Below, one piece after another: positions 18,301-27,404 of a stretch of DNA of 48,522 nucleotides. Origin of the DNA: Oscillatoria sp. SIO1A7 (GTDB lineage Bacteria; Cyanobacteriota; Cyanobacteriia; Cyanobacteriales; Laspinemataceae); assembly GCA_010672965.1 (NCBI GenBank), contig JAAHFN010000007.1:92523-141044 (forward strand). The letters run 5' to 3'. The translations under genes and the position numbers were made by a program. Each line of letters starts with the position of its first letter. Position 1 is the first letter of the stretch. A model generated the notes under the pieces. The model was not told where the DNA came from. It saw only the letters and a program-made list of their open reading frames with translations, and did no database searches.

Positions 18301-19746
18301 TTGGTCGTCAAACAGACTGTCAAAATCTTCTTCAGATGACTCTATATTGTTAGGTTCGGGTATCTTGGTTTCATCCTGGGCAGTCTCCAATTCCCAATCC
18401 CAGGTGTCGAAACCTGCATCTAGAGACGGCGCGGAAGAGTCCAACTCTTCAAACTCTTCAGTCTCTATGCCAAGCTCTATCCCAAGATTTTTTGTGGCTG
18501 GCGTTTCTGGCGGGCTTGCAGAGTTAATTGCCAGCAAGTCGCTAAACTCCGAGTCTATTTCATCTAACGATTCCTCTTCTAGAGAAAACGACGCGGCGAT
18601 CGCATCTGACGATTGCTCTTCTAGCTCGAAACTAAACCCCGAGTCTATTTCATCTAACGATTCTTCTTCTAGAGAAAACGACGCGGCGATCGCATCTGAC
18701 GATTGCTCTTCTAGCTCGAAACTAAACCCCGAGTCTATTTCATCTAACGACTCTTCTTCTAGAGAAAACGACGCGGCGATCGCATCTGACGATTGCTCTT
18801 CTATATCGAAACTAAACCCCGAGTCTATTTCATCTAACGATTCCTCTTCTAGAGAAAACGAAGCGGCGATCGCACCCGCTTCTTCTGACTCTGCTATATC
18901 GAAACTAAACCCCGAGTCTATTTCATCTGACGATTCCTCTTCTAGATCGAAGGACGAGGCGATCGCTTCTTCTGGCTCTCCTAGCTCGAAGGATACATCA
19001 TCCAGCAATTCCTCGCCTTCGTCAAACTCCAATCTATCCGAGCTAGAAGAGTCATATTCGTCTAAGTGTCTTGCTGCTACACTCTGGCTCCCAGATTCTG
19101 CTGGCTTTTCCGGCTCTGCCAAGAACTCGGAGGGAACCTCATCAAATAGATTTGTTAAGTCTTCTAGTTGAGATGGATGAGACTCAGAGGAAGCCGCTGG
19201 TTGTTTTTGGACTGGTTCTTTCTCCTCTCCCAGAGCGAACATATCCTCAAAATCTATTTCCGAAAGTATCTGTCCGGAAGAATCCGTTGGCGCTGATAGT
19301 TCCAACAGGTTGCCGGTTTGTTCGGGAGAATTGTTGCTTTGGGTATTTAAGGCGGATCCCTCATCTATTTCCTCATCCCAAAAGAAATTATCTCCATCAT
19401 CTCCATTGTAAGACTCTACCTCTTCGAGCCAATCGTCTGCTTTGCTGCTATATGTCTGGTTGCGGCTAGACTCTCTGGGCTCGAATAATAATAAATCGGC
19501 AAAATCATCCTCTTCTGGTTCTAATTCTGTTTCTTTATCTTTTTTGGGTAGGCTACCCGCTTCATTTGCACCATTTCCCTGAGAATAATCGATTATTTCT
19601 TCTTCCGACCAAGTTGTGTCTAGTTCGGGAACTTCTCCTTCAAATAAATCTGCTAAACTTGTCAGCCAGTCATCAGAATTTTCTGCATTATGATTGCTGC
19701 CTGAGGGAGAGGCATCAAGCAAGTCTTCAAGGTCTGGATTATTCAT
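15346..19746 (-). CDS. CheA-like hybrid histidine kinase/response regulator (HmpE/PilL/TaxAY3-type)
   Basis: 1466 residues. Residues 1 to about 830 are an extremely acidic, low-complexity region with 30-residue repeats. Then come the CheA dimerisation region (VPVRQLDNLNNLVGELV, ~832-990), the HATPase domain (N box HDPLNHLVNNALAHG, G1 box DDGAGID, GRGVGMDVV; ~1000-1140), a CheW-like domain (~1150-1310) and a C-terminal REC domain (VDDSITVRE; phospho-acceptor Asp ~1387 in FCDIEMPRMDG; Lys in TKPY). No HPt (P1) domain with an HxxKG-type phosphohistidine is visible, so phosphate must go to a separate HPt protein or an unrecognised site. It resembles PilL-C/TaxAY3 of Synechocystis and HmpE of Nostoc, which control type IV pili. 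GGAG lies seven bases before the ATG. It ends the cheY-cheW-mcp-cheA cluster, though 520 bp separate it from the mcp gene. Confidence 0.9.
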   Translation of the reverse strand: MNNPDLEDLLDASPSGSNHNAENSDDWLTSLADLFEGEVPELDTTWSEEEIIDYSQGNGANEAGSLPKKDKETELEPEEDDFADLLLFEPRESSRNQTYSSKADDWLEEVESYNGDDGDNFFWDEEIDEGSALNTQSNNSPEQTGNLLELSAPTDSSGQILSEIDFEDMFALGEEKEPVQKQPAASSESHPSQLEDLTNLFDEVPSEFLAEPEKPAESGSQSVAARHLDEYDSSSSDRLEFDEGEELLDDVSFELGEPEEAIASSFDLEEESSDEIDSGFSFDIAESEEAGAIAASFSLEEESLDEIDSGFSFDIEEQSSDAIAASFSLEEESLDEIDSGFSFELEEQSSDAIAASFSLEEESLDEIDSGFSFELEEQSSDAIAASFSLEEESLDEIDSEFSDLLAINSASPPETPATKNLGIELGIETEEFEELDSSAPSLDAGFDTWDWELETAQDETKIPEPNNIESSEEDFDSLFDDQEELNFSEGDLEEESIENNLFEEEAALDSEDDFASLFDEEAEQENLDDLGERTAEENELAIGEPEEEAFWLNFDEAEDEEEAEDKTKPNLLAGLDSLFEDTPSEPDEESVPILEVSESVINELQQEVKQPNLEWSYDEGSAAIDDWDLSGEAEADNFEESWFIPEGSSSEEEPGQEETVGDSEEEIYFSEDEEYPDLSSGIEAESADVSEEAFEELDEEGEFIEESAGVVFVELDALLGSSKQKRQADRLEEINFAPLEALLDEPAQINGVDFTTLEALLGQPTTIDFAALEAVLDEEPQTAGEIGQNAGTAMEATKGAGADEEESQSNGDEGAAPGRSTMPATGAPFMEQTMKVPVRQLDNLNNLVGELVVNRNSLEQDQERMRQFLDNLLHQVQNLADVGQRMQDLYERVLLEMALLSSRQGSHFLSANSGHDQMSVFDMDRFTPFHTLAQEILELIVRVRESSSDIEFLVDETEQVTRQLRQITTQLQEGLTRSRMVPFSDIADRLRRGVRDNAINFGKQVELTLEGRETLVDKMILEKLHDPLNHLVNNALAHGVELPQVREGKGKDPRGTIVVRAFHQGNQTVIAVSDDGAGIDAQKVKVKAIEKGVITPAEAKTMSRLDVYDLLFEAGFSTRDKADQLAGRGVGMDVVRRRVSEIRGVVNVDSTLGKGTTFTIRLPLALSISKALVCISDRVRIAFPMDGVEDMLDVPRDKVQIDSSSSEENQQFIPWRDTMLPFRSLRDLLRYNRHLGRGSMYGGNTDEEIISVVVLRSAGNYLALQVDQVLGEQEIVIKQLEGPVAKPMGIAGATVMGDGRIVAIADVLEMIDIAAGRIRRDVPALDTSTVEIESVVQEQPTVLIVDDSITVRELLSMTFNKAGYRVEQARDGQEAWEKLRSGLPCDIVFCDIEMPRMDGLQLLSQMQKDPHLHDLPIAMLTSRGADKHRQMAVQMGASGYFTKPYLEEALLEAASRMLKGENLVLA
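18540..18960 (-). repeat. 90-bp in-frame tandem repeats in the acidic region of the CheA-like kinase
   Basis: Units of 30 codons (AIAASFSLEEESLDEIDSGF plus ten more residues) repeat about four times with very few DNA differences, then decay at the edges. They alternate Ser/Glu/Asp-rich amphipathic stretches and probably arose by recent slippage or unequal recombination. Confidence 0.9.
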
Positions 19747-20266
19747 ACTTTGACTCCCGTTTGTTTCTCCTTGGCTTAAACTTAATTTAAGCTATTTCTT
19801 TAATGCACTTGGCTCCCGTTTATTATCCAATTTATTTTTTATATAGAAATTCCCGCGTTCGTTCGCGATATACGAGCAACCCGGTGAGAAGGAGCGATCG
19901 CGCCCGCATCTGGGCTTCCCGAGAAATCGTTCCCGGTTCAGGCGCTCCCGGAAAGGATCTGAACCTATAAAGGAATTGCTATAGATTTAAATAATAACAT
20001 TTACTAGCTTATTTTCTATATTTTCTTTTCCCAATTAATATTTTATTTAGATTCCAGAGCCCAAACTGCTAGCTCCCTACCAAGACTGGGGCAATTGCGG
20101 CAAAATTTGGTATGGCATGGCACTACGCATTAAAGTTAGGACAATTTTATTAGTTGCCAAAACTATAATAGGCAACACTCGTGCAGAAGCTACGCTCCCA
20201 AAAGCGCGCATAAGCTGAAAGCTAAAAGCTGAAAGCTAAAAGCTGACTGCTCAAAGCTGACTGCTT
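19747..20266. other. 520-bp gap inside the chemotaxis cluster
   Basis: No gene was recognised. On the minus strand about 49 codons (roughly 19832-19980) are open, with a plausible-looking segment (GTISREAQMRARSLLL), but there is no start codon at its head and no family match. 20210-20265 holds AAAGCTGAAAGCT/GACTGCT repeats that reach the stop of the mcp gene. AT-rich DNA at 19780-19850 and 19985-20050 could include the kinase promoter, but no consensus was found. Confidence 0.45.
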
Positions 20267-23200
20267 CTAATGTCTCTCCCCGGTTTCCACTCGGAATCTT
20301 TCCACTGAGGTTAGCAAATCGCGAGCGACTCCCACCAGATTCTGCAAAGAAATCGATACTCGCTGGGCCTCTTGGGAAGTTTCTTGTGCTGTCAGCTCCA
20401 CCGCACTCATAACTTGAGCCACCGCACGCGCCGTCTCGTTTTGTTCTACCGTATCTGCGGTAATCGATCGCACCAAAACATCAATCCGATTCGTAACCTG
20501 AATAATACTTTCCAAGGCTCGCTTGGCCTCTTCGGCGAGCTTTGTCACCTCAATAACCTGTTGTTGGCCCTCCTCCATCGCGGTCATCACCGAGTTCGTC
20601 TCGCTCTGAATTTGCATCACGATTTGCTCGATGTCCTTAAGAGCCTTAGCAGAACGGTCTGCCAACTGACGTACCTCATCTGCAACAATTGCAAATCCGC
20701 GACCTGCTTCCCCAGCACGAGCCGCCTCAATACTCGCATTCAGAGCCAAAAGGTTAGTTCGGGAAGCGATTTGGGAGATCAAGGCCACAATCTTAGAAAT
20801 CTCCTGGCTTGACTCGGCCAGCCGCTTCACCTGTCGAGTCGTTTCTGCCACCGTCTCGCGAACCTCTAGAATCCCCTCCACGGTTTGTTCTACTTTCTCA
20901 CCCCCTTTCACCGCTGTCTCCGAAGCGCTACGGGCCACCTCTTCTGCCTCCCGAGCGCTCTCGGCTACCCGTTGAATTGCATCGGTCATTACCTGTACTG
21001 AATTCAGGGTTGCCGCCAATTCTTCTGCTTGCCGCAAGGCGTCAGAAGACAGGGCTCGGGCAAATGTCTCGTTTTCCGTGGATCCTTTGGTTACCTGTCG
21101 GGCGGCCAGTTTCACCTGTAGCACGATTTCCCGCAGGTTTTGGATGGTTAGATTAAAGGAGTCGGCCACCGCGCCCAAAACATCAGCCGTAACTTCTGCC
21201 TGTACCGTCAGGTCTCCACGGGCCGCCCCTTCCACGTCATCGAGAAGCCGAATCACCTGCCGCTGCAAATCTTCCTTAGCTTGCTCTTGTTCTTCCGCCT
21301 TGCGATTGGCCTCGCTAGTAGTTGTATGGATGATGCGAGACATTTGGTTGAACTTATGGGCAAGCTGACCGAACTCGTCATCAAAATACGCGGTTGCCCG
21401 GACGTTAAAATTGCCCTGAGACATGGTCTCGAACTGAGCCATTAGATCGTCTGTAGAATGCTTGGCCTGTTTGGCTGTTATCTTGCCCAAACCCAGGGTA
21501 GCCAACAGACTTGCCGCCCCTGCAGCAGTAGCCATCAAGGCATCTTTAACTTGGGGAATCGAGATCTGGCTTGATGCGTAAGAAACTGTCGCCACTGCAA
21601 TCATTGAGGTTGCTCCGCCGATTAAAGCAATCCATATTTGTTTGCGGGCGATCGGTGCGTTCTCTAAAAACGCCAGCAGCCCTGGTTCGCTGGTAGAGCT
21701 GGATTCTGCTCCCCCCTGGTCTGGCATTGGAAAGTTTGGAATCGCGTCCCCTGCTGTTCCAATGCTGACTATTTCCTCGTCCCGAATCAGCGAGCCATTG
21801 GTATTTTCATCGCCGATCGCACCCCCCATTTCAAAATTCGGGTACGACACCGTCGCAGAATCCCCCGGACCAAAGTCAAACTCGCTGCCTGCTGTGTTAG
21901 AGCCCGTTGTATCTTCGGATAGATCGAAGTTGGGCATACTGTCCACAGCGTCAAAAAATTCGTCGTCTCCGTCTAAAAAGTCCGAGCCCGTATGACCCTC
22001 AAAATCTGAGAATTCAGACATTGAGAGTCCTTGGGTATCCTCTATATTTCCGTTGGATTCCCCATCTATATCCCGTTGGATTCCCTCGGAACCCTCATAC
22101 ATGGGGCTGAAAGTATCGTCAAAATCAAATTCATCGCTTAAGTTATAACCCTCCGAGTAACTCAAGCCATTACCTGCTCCTGGGCCAGACACAAAAGTTT
22201 GCCCCTCATCTAGATAGCTATTGGTCGAACCCCGGTCAATGTTTTCTCGGTCTGCATTATTGTCATCTTTTTTTCTTGACGATGCCCTGCCAGAGGAATG
22301 CCCGGTTTCTTTTGCTATTGCATTGGAACCTTGGGCACCCATTAAAAGCGTCGCTTCCTCTGCCCGGAAGCCATTGGCGAAATCATCCAGGGATCCTTCA
22401 TTGTTCTCTTCGAGTTCTCTGAGCCCTATAGAAACGTCGGCCTCAATCATTGAGTTTAGGTCTTGGCCCTGTTTTATCTCTTCTAGGAATGGAGTTTTCT
22501 CTTTCGGCCCCAACGATCCGACACCAATATCAAGAGCCTCTCCATCATCCTGCGGCGGGAAAACATCCTCAAAATTTTCAAAGGGTTCCGCCAGATTATC
22601 AACCAAATCTGCCTCTAAATTTTGGTCTATTTCTCCTAGGGAGTCTGAAGGCAAAGAATTGGTATCTATTGCCCCATTCTCTTTAATGGCAGAAACCTCC
22701 TCTGCAAGGGAGCCCATTTGCCCATTGCGATCGCTTCGCTTTTCCCCTTGAGTTGCTGCACTTAGATCCTCTGAATTTCCTGCTAAGAGCCCTTCTGTCG
22801 TATTGTTCTTGCGGCTATTTATTCCTGCAGAATTTCCCCTTGAGCTAGCTCCTTCTCCTAGCAAGTCCGGCATTTCCTCTGGATCCGGGGGCAAAATATT
22901 CGGCAGTTCTGTTGCCCATTCGCTCCATTGGGTTTCTTCAACTGCTGCGAGCAACTCCTCAGAGTCAATTGCAAAGGGATCTAAGCTCAGGGAGTGGTTT
23001 TCCTCTGACTCGCTCCCTTGCTCTCCTGTCGCCGACTCTTCAAAATTCAAGGTTGTAAATGGATTGTCTTCCTCGGGTTCCTCTATATTGCTGCTGAGAG
23101 CATCTTGGTTCTCCCCTGCCAAATATACAGATGAGAGGTCTTCTGCAAATAAGCCGGACCCACCGTTTCCATTAAAGTTTGCCTCGTCGTTGCTCGATGA

Positions 23201-24061
23201 GAGGTCTTCTGCAAATAAGCCGGACCCACCGTTTCCATTAAAGTTTGCCTCGTCGTTGCTCCTTGGAACGTTGCCTACCTCTTCTAGTTCCAGAAAAACT
23301 GATTCTTCAATTAATTCCTCATAATCAACGGTACTTGATGCATCATCATCAGTTTCTGAAAGCTCTAGGTTCTCGACCTGGGGCAGTTCCTCCTCTGGGT
23401 TGCTCCAGCGTTCGTCTTCATTAGTGTCTTCTACAAACAAATCTCCATAGGAGCCTAAGTCATCGAGATCTTCTGAATACTCTTCTGTCGAAGCATCCCC
23501 TAGGGCCAGATCGTAATTCTCATCCAGTCCTAGTTCGGGGGATAGTTCTATGCCTCCTAGATCCTGAATATCGCTCGCGCCCTGAGTTGCTAGTCCTAGT
23601 TCGGGGGATAGTTCTATGCCTCCTAGATCCTGGGTATCGCTCGCTTTGGGAGCCTCCAGTACCAAGCCATTTTCTGAGGATGCGTCTTTTTCGTGCAGGT
23701 CTGGATATTCTTCGGTTGAGGCATCTCCAGGTGCCAAATCCTCCTGAGCTATTCGTTGGGCTACCGACAGTGGCGCTTCCTCTTGGAGAGCATATTCCTC
23801 TGCGTACTCTAGCCCCTGCTGCGCTTCCTCTAGCAATGCTGGATCGTCAGTAATTCGCAGTACATATTCATACCGCTCCCTGGCAACGTCATACTGCTGT
23901 AAAACGTAGTATATATGGCCCTGTAGCAGCCAGAATTTTGCCTCCTCTGGCAACTCTTGGACCAATTGATTTACAATCTCAGCCGCCTGAGAATAGTCGC
24001 CATCTTGGTAGGCAGAACATGCCCTTTCGTACTCCTGCGCGTAATCGGTCATTGGTGCCAT
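20267..24061 (-). CDS. Methyl-accepting chemotaxis protein with TPR-like N-terminus (HmpD/PilJ/TaxD3-type)
   Basis: 1264 residues. Residues 1-95 form TPR-like helices ([39 protein letters not shown]). A long acidic linker follows to about 800, with two pairs of 22-residue repeats. Two transmembrane helices (about 807-828 and 838-860) are separated by only ~10 residues ([10 protein letters not shown]), so there is no periplasmic ligand domain. Two HAMP-like segments ([39 protein letters not shown]) lead into the MCP signalling hairpin with tip [20 protein letters not shown]. Input must therefore come from the cytoplasm, perhaps via the TPR. GGAGG six bases before the ATG strongly supports this start. 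It lies 139 bp downstream of cheW on the same strand. Homologues drive pilus-based phototaxis and hormogonium motility. Confidence 0.92.
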   Translation of the reverse strand: MAPMTDYAQEYERACSAYQDGDYSQAAEIVNQLVQELPEEAKFWLLQGHIYYVLQQYDVARERYEYVLRITDDPALLEEAQQGLEYAEEYALQEEAPLSVAQRIAQEDLAPGDASTEEYPDLHEKDASSENGLVLEAPKASDTQDLGGIELSPELGLATQGASDIQDLGGIELSPELGLDENYDLALGDASTEEYSEDLDDLGSYGDLFVEDTNEDERWSNPEEELPQVENLELSETDDDASSTVDYEELIEESVFLELEEVGNVPRSNDEANFNGNGGSGLFAEDLSSSNDEANFNGNGGSGLFAEDLSSVYLAGENQDALSSNIEEPEEDNPFTTLNFEESATGEQGSESEENHSLSLDPFAIDSEELLAAVEETQWSEWATELPNILPPDPEEMPDLLGEGASSRGNSAGINSRKNNTTEGLLAGNSEDLSAATQGEKRSDRNGQMGSLAEEVSAIKENGAIDTNSLPSDSLGEIDQNLEADLVDNLAEPFENFEDVFPPQDDGEALDIGVGSLGPKEKTPFLEEIKQGQDLNSMIEADVSIGLRELEENNEGSLDDFANGFRAEEATLLMGAQGSNAIAKETGHSSGRASSRKKDDNNADRENIDRGSTNSYLDEGQTFVSGPGAGNGLSYSEGYNLSDEFDFDDTFSPMYEGSEGIQRDIDGESNGNIEDTQGLSMSEFSDFEGHTGSDFLDGDDEFFDAVDSMPNFDLSEDTTGSNTAGSEFDFGPGDSATVSYPNFEMGGAIGDENTNGSLIRDEEIVSIGTAGDAIPNFPMPDQGGAESSSTSEPGLLAFLENAPIARKQIWIALIGGATSMIAVATVSYASSQISIPQVKDALMATAAGAASLLATLGLGKITAKQAKHSTDDLMAQFETMSQGNFNVRATAYFDDEFGQLAHKFNQMSRIIHTTTSEANRKAEEQEQAKEDLQRQVIRLLDDVEGAARGDLTVQAEVTADVLGAVADSFNLTIQNLREIVLQVKLAARQVTKGSTENETFARALSSDALRQAEELAATLNSVQVMTDAIQRVAESAREAEEVARSASETAVKGGEKVEQTVEGILEVRETVAETTRQVKRLAESSQEISKIVALISQIASRTNLLALNASIEAARAGEAGRGFAIVADEVRQLADRSAKALKDIEQIVMQIQSETNSVMTAMEEGQQQVIEVTKLAEEAKRALESIIQVTNRIDVLVRSITADTVEQNETARAVAQVMSAVELTAQETSQEAQRVSISLQNLVGVARDLLTSVERFRVETGERH
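23128..23650 (-). repeat. 66-bp in-frame duplications in the MCP acidic linker
   Basis: Two separate 22-codon tandem duplications are visible: [22 protein letters not shown] (about 23131-23262) and [20 protein letters not shown] (about 23527-23650). Each pair is nearly identical at the DNA level. Confidence 0.85.
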
Positions 24062-24200
24062 TTACAACCTCCCTACCCTAACACCCGAGAAAAGAAGGAT
24101 GAAACAGGATTGACGGAAGCACAAACGCTCCCTAAGGAGCGGATTCTGCCCCGATACCGCCCCGAGACCTTCAGCCCTCAGCCTTTCCCTCGCGTTTTGC
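24062..24200. other. Short spacer between cheW and mcp
   Basis: 139 bp with no gene. It carries the strong ribosome-binding site of the mcp gene at its edge (GGGAGG on the minus strand, near 24068-24073). An inverted stretch around CCCTAAGGAGCGG/CCGCCCCGAGACC is too weak to call a terminator, and read-through from cheW is likely. Confidence 0.4.
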
Positions 24201-24731
24201 CTATGATGCCCACTTTGACGAACGAATAATCATCTGGCTATCCAATAGTCTCAGAACCAGATCCGACTCTTCGTCCAATGCCCATTCCCCTTGGAAGAAC
24301 TCAGAAAGGGTCTGAGGAATATTCGTTGGGGGGCGCACCTGCTCTACGTCAAGCCAGTCCATTCCTACTATTCGCTCGACTGCTAACCCTAGTATAGTGT
24401 CTCTATCCTCCACTGCAATCACCGGAATTTCTGGTCTATCGGTGTTTAGGGGAGCCGCATCCCCGAGAAATTGACCGAGATCTGCTACCCAAATTACTCG
24501 CCCTCGCAAGTTTAGGGTGCCCAACAGCAAGGGAGATACATTCGGAATCGGGGTAATTTGTTCCGGTGCTTGTTCTAGTACCTCTCGGATTCCCGTTGCC
24601 TTTAAGGCAAACTCGTTTCCTCCTTGAACGTAAAACCGCAGGTGCATTTCCCCTTCGCGGCTTTGGATTTCCTGGAACTCAGGAGCCTGATCTAGGCCAG
24701 CGCCAGTTAAAAAGTCTGGATTACCTACCAT
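24201..24731 (-). CDS. CheW-like chemotaxis scaffold (HmpC/PilI/TaxW3-type)
   Basis: 176 residues with a single CheW domain: MHLRFYVQGGNEFALKATGIREVLE (first strands), ITPIPNVSPLLLGTLNLRGRVIWVADL (the hydrophobic core motif with the NLRG turn) and ILGLAVERIVGMDWLD. CheW couples the receptor hairpin tip to the CheA kinase in the cytoplasmic array at the membrane. The N-terminal ~25 residues are an extension with no clear role. It follows the CheY gene with an 11-bp gap and precedes the mcp gene, so cheY-cheW-mcp very likely form an operon. Confidence 0.92.
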   Translation of the reverse strand: MVGNPDFLTGAGLDQAPEFQEIQSREGEMHLRFYVQGGNEFALKATGIREVLEQAPEQITPIPNVSPLLLGTLNLRGRVIWVADLGQFLGDAAPLNTDRPEIPVIAVEDRDTILGLAVERIVGMDWLDVEQVRPPTNIPQTLSEFFQGEWALDEESDLVLRLLDSQMIIRSSKWAS

Positions 24732-24742
24732 TACTCTTACAC

Positions 24743-25108
24743 TTACCCTCGCAGAAGCTGTTTTACTGTTCCTACCAGTTCTGTAGGTTGAAAAGGCTTG
24801 GCAATATATGCGTCAGCGCCTTGCTTCATCCCCCAATAGCGATCGAATTCTTCTCCCTTAGACGAACACATTACTACAGGTACGTTCTGAGTGTTGGGGT
24901 CAGCCTTCAAACGGCGGCATACTTCGTAACCATTCATGCGGGGCATGACAATATCAAGTACCACTAAATCCGGAACGTTGGCCTGAATTTCCTCTAAGGC
25001 TTCTATGCCATCGTTTGCTATGGTAACTTTTAAACCGCTCCCTTTGAGGAGGGTTAAAATCATCTCTCTTTGGGTGACGCTATCTTCCACAACTAGAACT
25101 GTACTCAT
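24743..25108 (-). CDS. CheY-like response regulator (HmpB/PilH/TaxY3-type)
   Basis: 121 residues, a stand-alone receiver domain. The acidic pocket is VVEDS (Glu8-Asp9), the phospho-acceptor is Asp in VVLDIVMPRMNG (about residue 52), and the conserved Ser/Lys are in VVMCSSKG and AKPFQP. There is no output domain. In related loci the stand-alone CheY modulates pilus motors downstream of the CheA-like kinase. In those loci a PatA-type regulator (PilG/TaxP3/HmpA) usually precedes this gene; here it is absent and petA is the next gene upstream, 675 bp away. No Shine-Dalgarno is obvious. Confidence 0.92.
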   Translation of the reverse strand: MSTVLVVEDSVTQREMILTLLKGSGLKVTIANDGIEALEEIQANVPDLVVLDIVMPRMNGYEVCRRLKADPNTQNVPVVMCSSKGEEFDRYWGMKQGADAYIAKPFQPTELVGTVKQLLRG

Positions 25109-25783
25109 AAGTGCTTATTATCCAAGCGTGCTTCCTCGCAAAAAGGGTGGGAAGGGTGGCAGGTGTGGCAGATGTGGTAGGTTTTGCGTCTAAATCGCAT
25201 TTAAACTACCTCTAAAGCCCCTTTAAGCAAAATACTCTTAGGTAAAGAAAATGTTTCAACCAGTCTAAAAAGGTTGAGGTTTTTAAGCTATAATCTCTCT
25301 TTGCTAATCTAAAAAGCTTGCCCATGCCCATTTTATCCCCCCAACCCCCCTTGGAAAGAGGGTATCCAATCCTTAAGCCCCCCTTTCCAAGGGAGGTTGG
25401 GGTAGGGTGCCCTTCTCTGTGGGGAAAAGACTTTCGGGGGATTTATAGCAATTTTTGTCCCTCCTCCAGAAGGGGCTGAAATCCTTACTAAGATAGGGGT
25501 TTCGGGACTTCCGAGAATAAGAGCTATTACGCGCCCTCGGTCGCGCCCCGCGTGGTGAAAAATCCGAGCGAGTCAACACCCTAGGGTTGGGGGGATATAG
25601 AGATATGTATTACAAACCAATTTGCCCAAAGCTTATCTTAAAAATATAGACAAAAAAATCACAAGAGCGATCGGCGGTTGCAAAGAAGCCTGCAAAGCCG
25701 CTTCGCCGATCGCCGATCGCTTATCTCTCTCGATTTTTTTAGGACGAGCCCTGCTATAGAGAGCCGCCTTGTCCTCAACAGTT
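25109..25783. other. 675-bp gap between the chemotaxis operon and petA
   Basis: It holds GGGTGGGAAGGGTGGC-type repeats (25145-25185), a C-rich repeat CCCCCCAACCCCCCTTGG (25337) with its partial complement at 25378-25412, a phrase CGAGTCAACACCCTAGGG (25568) shared with 14390, and the petCA terminator-like hairpin at 25652-25722. No protein gene was recognised. Confidence 0.5.
25652..25722 (-). terminator. Probable terminator downstream of petC-petA
   Basis: AGCGATCGGCG (25666-25676) pairs with CGCCGATCGCT (25711-25721), and the interior can also pair (GCAAAGAAGCC/TGCAAAGC region). On the minus strand the hairpin is followed by a run of seven T (GATTTTTTTG), consistent with transcription end after petA. 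The stem is built from HIP1-like GCGATCG sequence, so a repeat origin is possible. Confidence 0.55.
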
Positions 25784-26773
25784 CTAGAAGTTCATCTCGG
25801 CCGCTTGGACTTTCTCGACTTGCTTCTTCTTCAGGATTAGCAAAATTTGGCTCAGGACAACAAGAGCGAAAAACGCCATCAACCCTTTAACCCGAGCGGC
25901 ACTTTGCAGAACTATTTCCACATCTTTCTGACCAAAACCGCCAACATTGGGGTCGTTGGTAATGGGTTGGCCTGATGTTACTTCGTCCCCTTCAGCCACA
26001 ATTAGCTCTGGACCGGCGGGCACTGTATCGACAACACTGTCGCCGTCAGCAGTTTTAATAGTTACTTCATAACCGCCATATTCTTGTTTGGCGATCGCAG
26101 AGATAGTCCCAGTGGCAGAAGCATTGAAAGCGTTATTATTGCTGGTGTCTCCAGTGGGATATACCTGACCGCGACCTCGGTTGCCGCCGACATGAACGGA
26201 ATATTTCCCGTATTTGATGGATTTGTCTGTCTCGGGGTTGGGAGATAGAACTGGGAAAACGAGTTCTTGATAGGTATCTCCCGGTAGGGGACCGACAATA
26301 TAGACATTATCTTGGTCTTCTCTGTAGCGTTGGAAGTAGAGTCCCCCTATCTCTTCCTCCATTTCTTCGGGAATGCGATCCTCGGGTGCAATCGAGAAGC
26401 CTTCGGGGAGCATGAGGACGGCTCCTACATTTAGCCCCCCTTTGCTACCATCTCCCAAGATCTGCTCGATCTCGGTGTCGTAGGGAATATTGACCGTTGC
26501 TTTAAAGACGGTATCTGGAAGAACCGATTGAGGCACTTCTACCTCAATCGGTTTGGTAGCCAGGTGACAGTTGGCACATGCCAGTCGCCCAGTCGCTTCC
26601 CGTGGGGTTTCCGGTGCAGTCTGCTGCGCCCAGAAAGGATAGGCGGCAGCCTGCTGGGGTGCGACTATATCGCTGGTTAGGAAAAATGCGAGGGTAGCGA
26701 TCGCCACTATTGTTCCTTTAACCAAGACCCTCACTAATCGCAGCGTTTTCGCTGACAAGGAAATTTTTTTCAT
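25784..26773 (-). CDS. petA: Apocytochrome f of the cytochrome b6f complex
   Basis: 329 residues from the ATG at 26773 ([10 protein letters not shown]), the normal length. A signal peptide ends before YPFWAQQ, and Tyr45 is the predicted mature N-terminus whose amino group ligates haem. The covalent haem site CANCH is at 66-70. The lumenal domain ([36 protein letters not shown]) is followed by a C-terminal membrane anchor ([20 protein letters not shown]). Cytochrome f passes electrons from the Rieske protein to plastocyanin or cytochrome c6 in the thylakoid lumen. The frame stays open 22 codons further upstream, but those codons do not resemble the family. It lies 91 bp downstream of petC in the conserved petCA operon. 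Confidence 0.98.
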   Translation of the reverse strand: MKKISLSAKTLRLVRVLVKGTIVAIATLAFFLTSDIVAPQQAAAYPFWAQQTAPETPREATGRLACANCHLATKPIEVEVPQSVLPDTVFKATVNIPYDTEIEQILGDGSKGGLNVGAVLMLPEGFSIAPEDRIPEEMEEEIGGLYFQRYREDQDNVYIVGPLPGDTYQELVFPVLSPNPETDKSIKYGKYSVHVGGNRGRGQVYPTGDTSNNNAFNASATGTISAIAKQEYGGYEVTIKTADGDSVVDTVPAGPELIVAEGDEVTSGQPITNDPNVGGFGQKDVEIVLQSAARVKGLMAFFALVVLSQILLILKKKQVEKVQAAEMNF

Positions 26774-26864
26774 TTGGATGGTATTTTTTTCAGCTCCAAA
26801 GGTCAAACAACGAGATTTTAGACAGCACGACCAATCCAAAACCTAAAATCCAAAATATCTGTTA

Positions 26865-27404
26865 CTACGCCCACCAGGGATCTTCCCCGGTGCGGAAGTC
26901 TGTTTCGGTCCACGGGCTCAGGACTACTATATCGTCTGTAACATCTAGGTGAGCCAGTGCCAAAGACAGGGGAGCTGGACCCCGAACTACCTTGCCTTCC
27001 GAGTTGTATTGAGAACCGTGACAGGGACAAATGAACTTGTTTTTACCAGCGTTCCAAGGCACTACGCAGCCTAGGTGGGTACATACTGCATTGAGTCCGT
27101 AGTCGGTTAGAGTCTTGTCCTCTTTTACGATTAGGTAGGTTGGGTCACCTTTGAGACCCTGACTCAGGGTGCGATCGCCCGCTTGGTGGCTGGCCAAAAA
27201 CTCGCTGGCTTTGACATCGTTGCCCAGAGCATCTTTGGCGGTCACCCCGCCCCCCGCTCCTCCACTCGACGGGGGAATAAAATACTTGATTACTGGATAC
27301 AAGGCTCCTAGGGCCACGCCCGTTGTCGAGCCAAATGCCAGAAGATTCATAAATTGACGACGCCCCATATCTGGGACGTCAGGAGATCCGGAAGCTTGAG
27401 CCAT
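26865..27404 (-). CDS. petC: Cytochrome b6f Rieske iron-sulfur protein
   Basis: 179 residues, typical length. An N-terminal twin-arginine-like GRRQFMN precedes a membrane anchor ([22 protein letters not shown]) and the flexible Gly hinge (SSGGAGGG). The [2Fe-2S] cluster ligands are in CTHLGC (Cys108, His110) and CPCHGS (Cys126, His129), with disulfide cysteines Cys113 and Cys128. It oxidises plastoquinol and reduces cytochrome f. The end of the protein ([13 protein letters not shown]) is the cyanobacterial form. It is the first gene of petC-petA on the minus strand. Confidence 0.98.
   Translation of the reverse strand: MAQASGSPDVPDMGRRQFMNLLAFGSTTGVALGALYPVIKYFIPPSSGGAGGGVTAKDALGNDVKASEFLASHQAGDRTLSQGLKGDPTYLIVKEDKTLTDYGLNAVCTHLGCVVPWNAGKNKFICPCHGSQYNSEGKVVRGPAPLSLALAHLDVTDDIVVLSPWTETDFRTGEDPWWA

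Noticed and set aside
17912-19171. 419-residue Ser-rich plus-strand frame
   Set aside because: It is the antisense of the Glu/Asp-rich kinase region (GAA/GAT complement gives Ser/Phe codons); the kinase frame continues into recognisable domains.
22221-23324. Plus-strand frames of about 170 residues opposite the MCP linker
   Set aside because: Antisense shadows of the acidic MCP region, Ser/Pro-rich with no family features.
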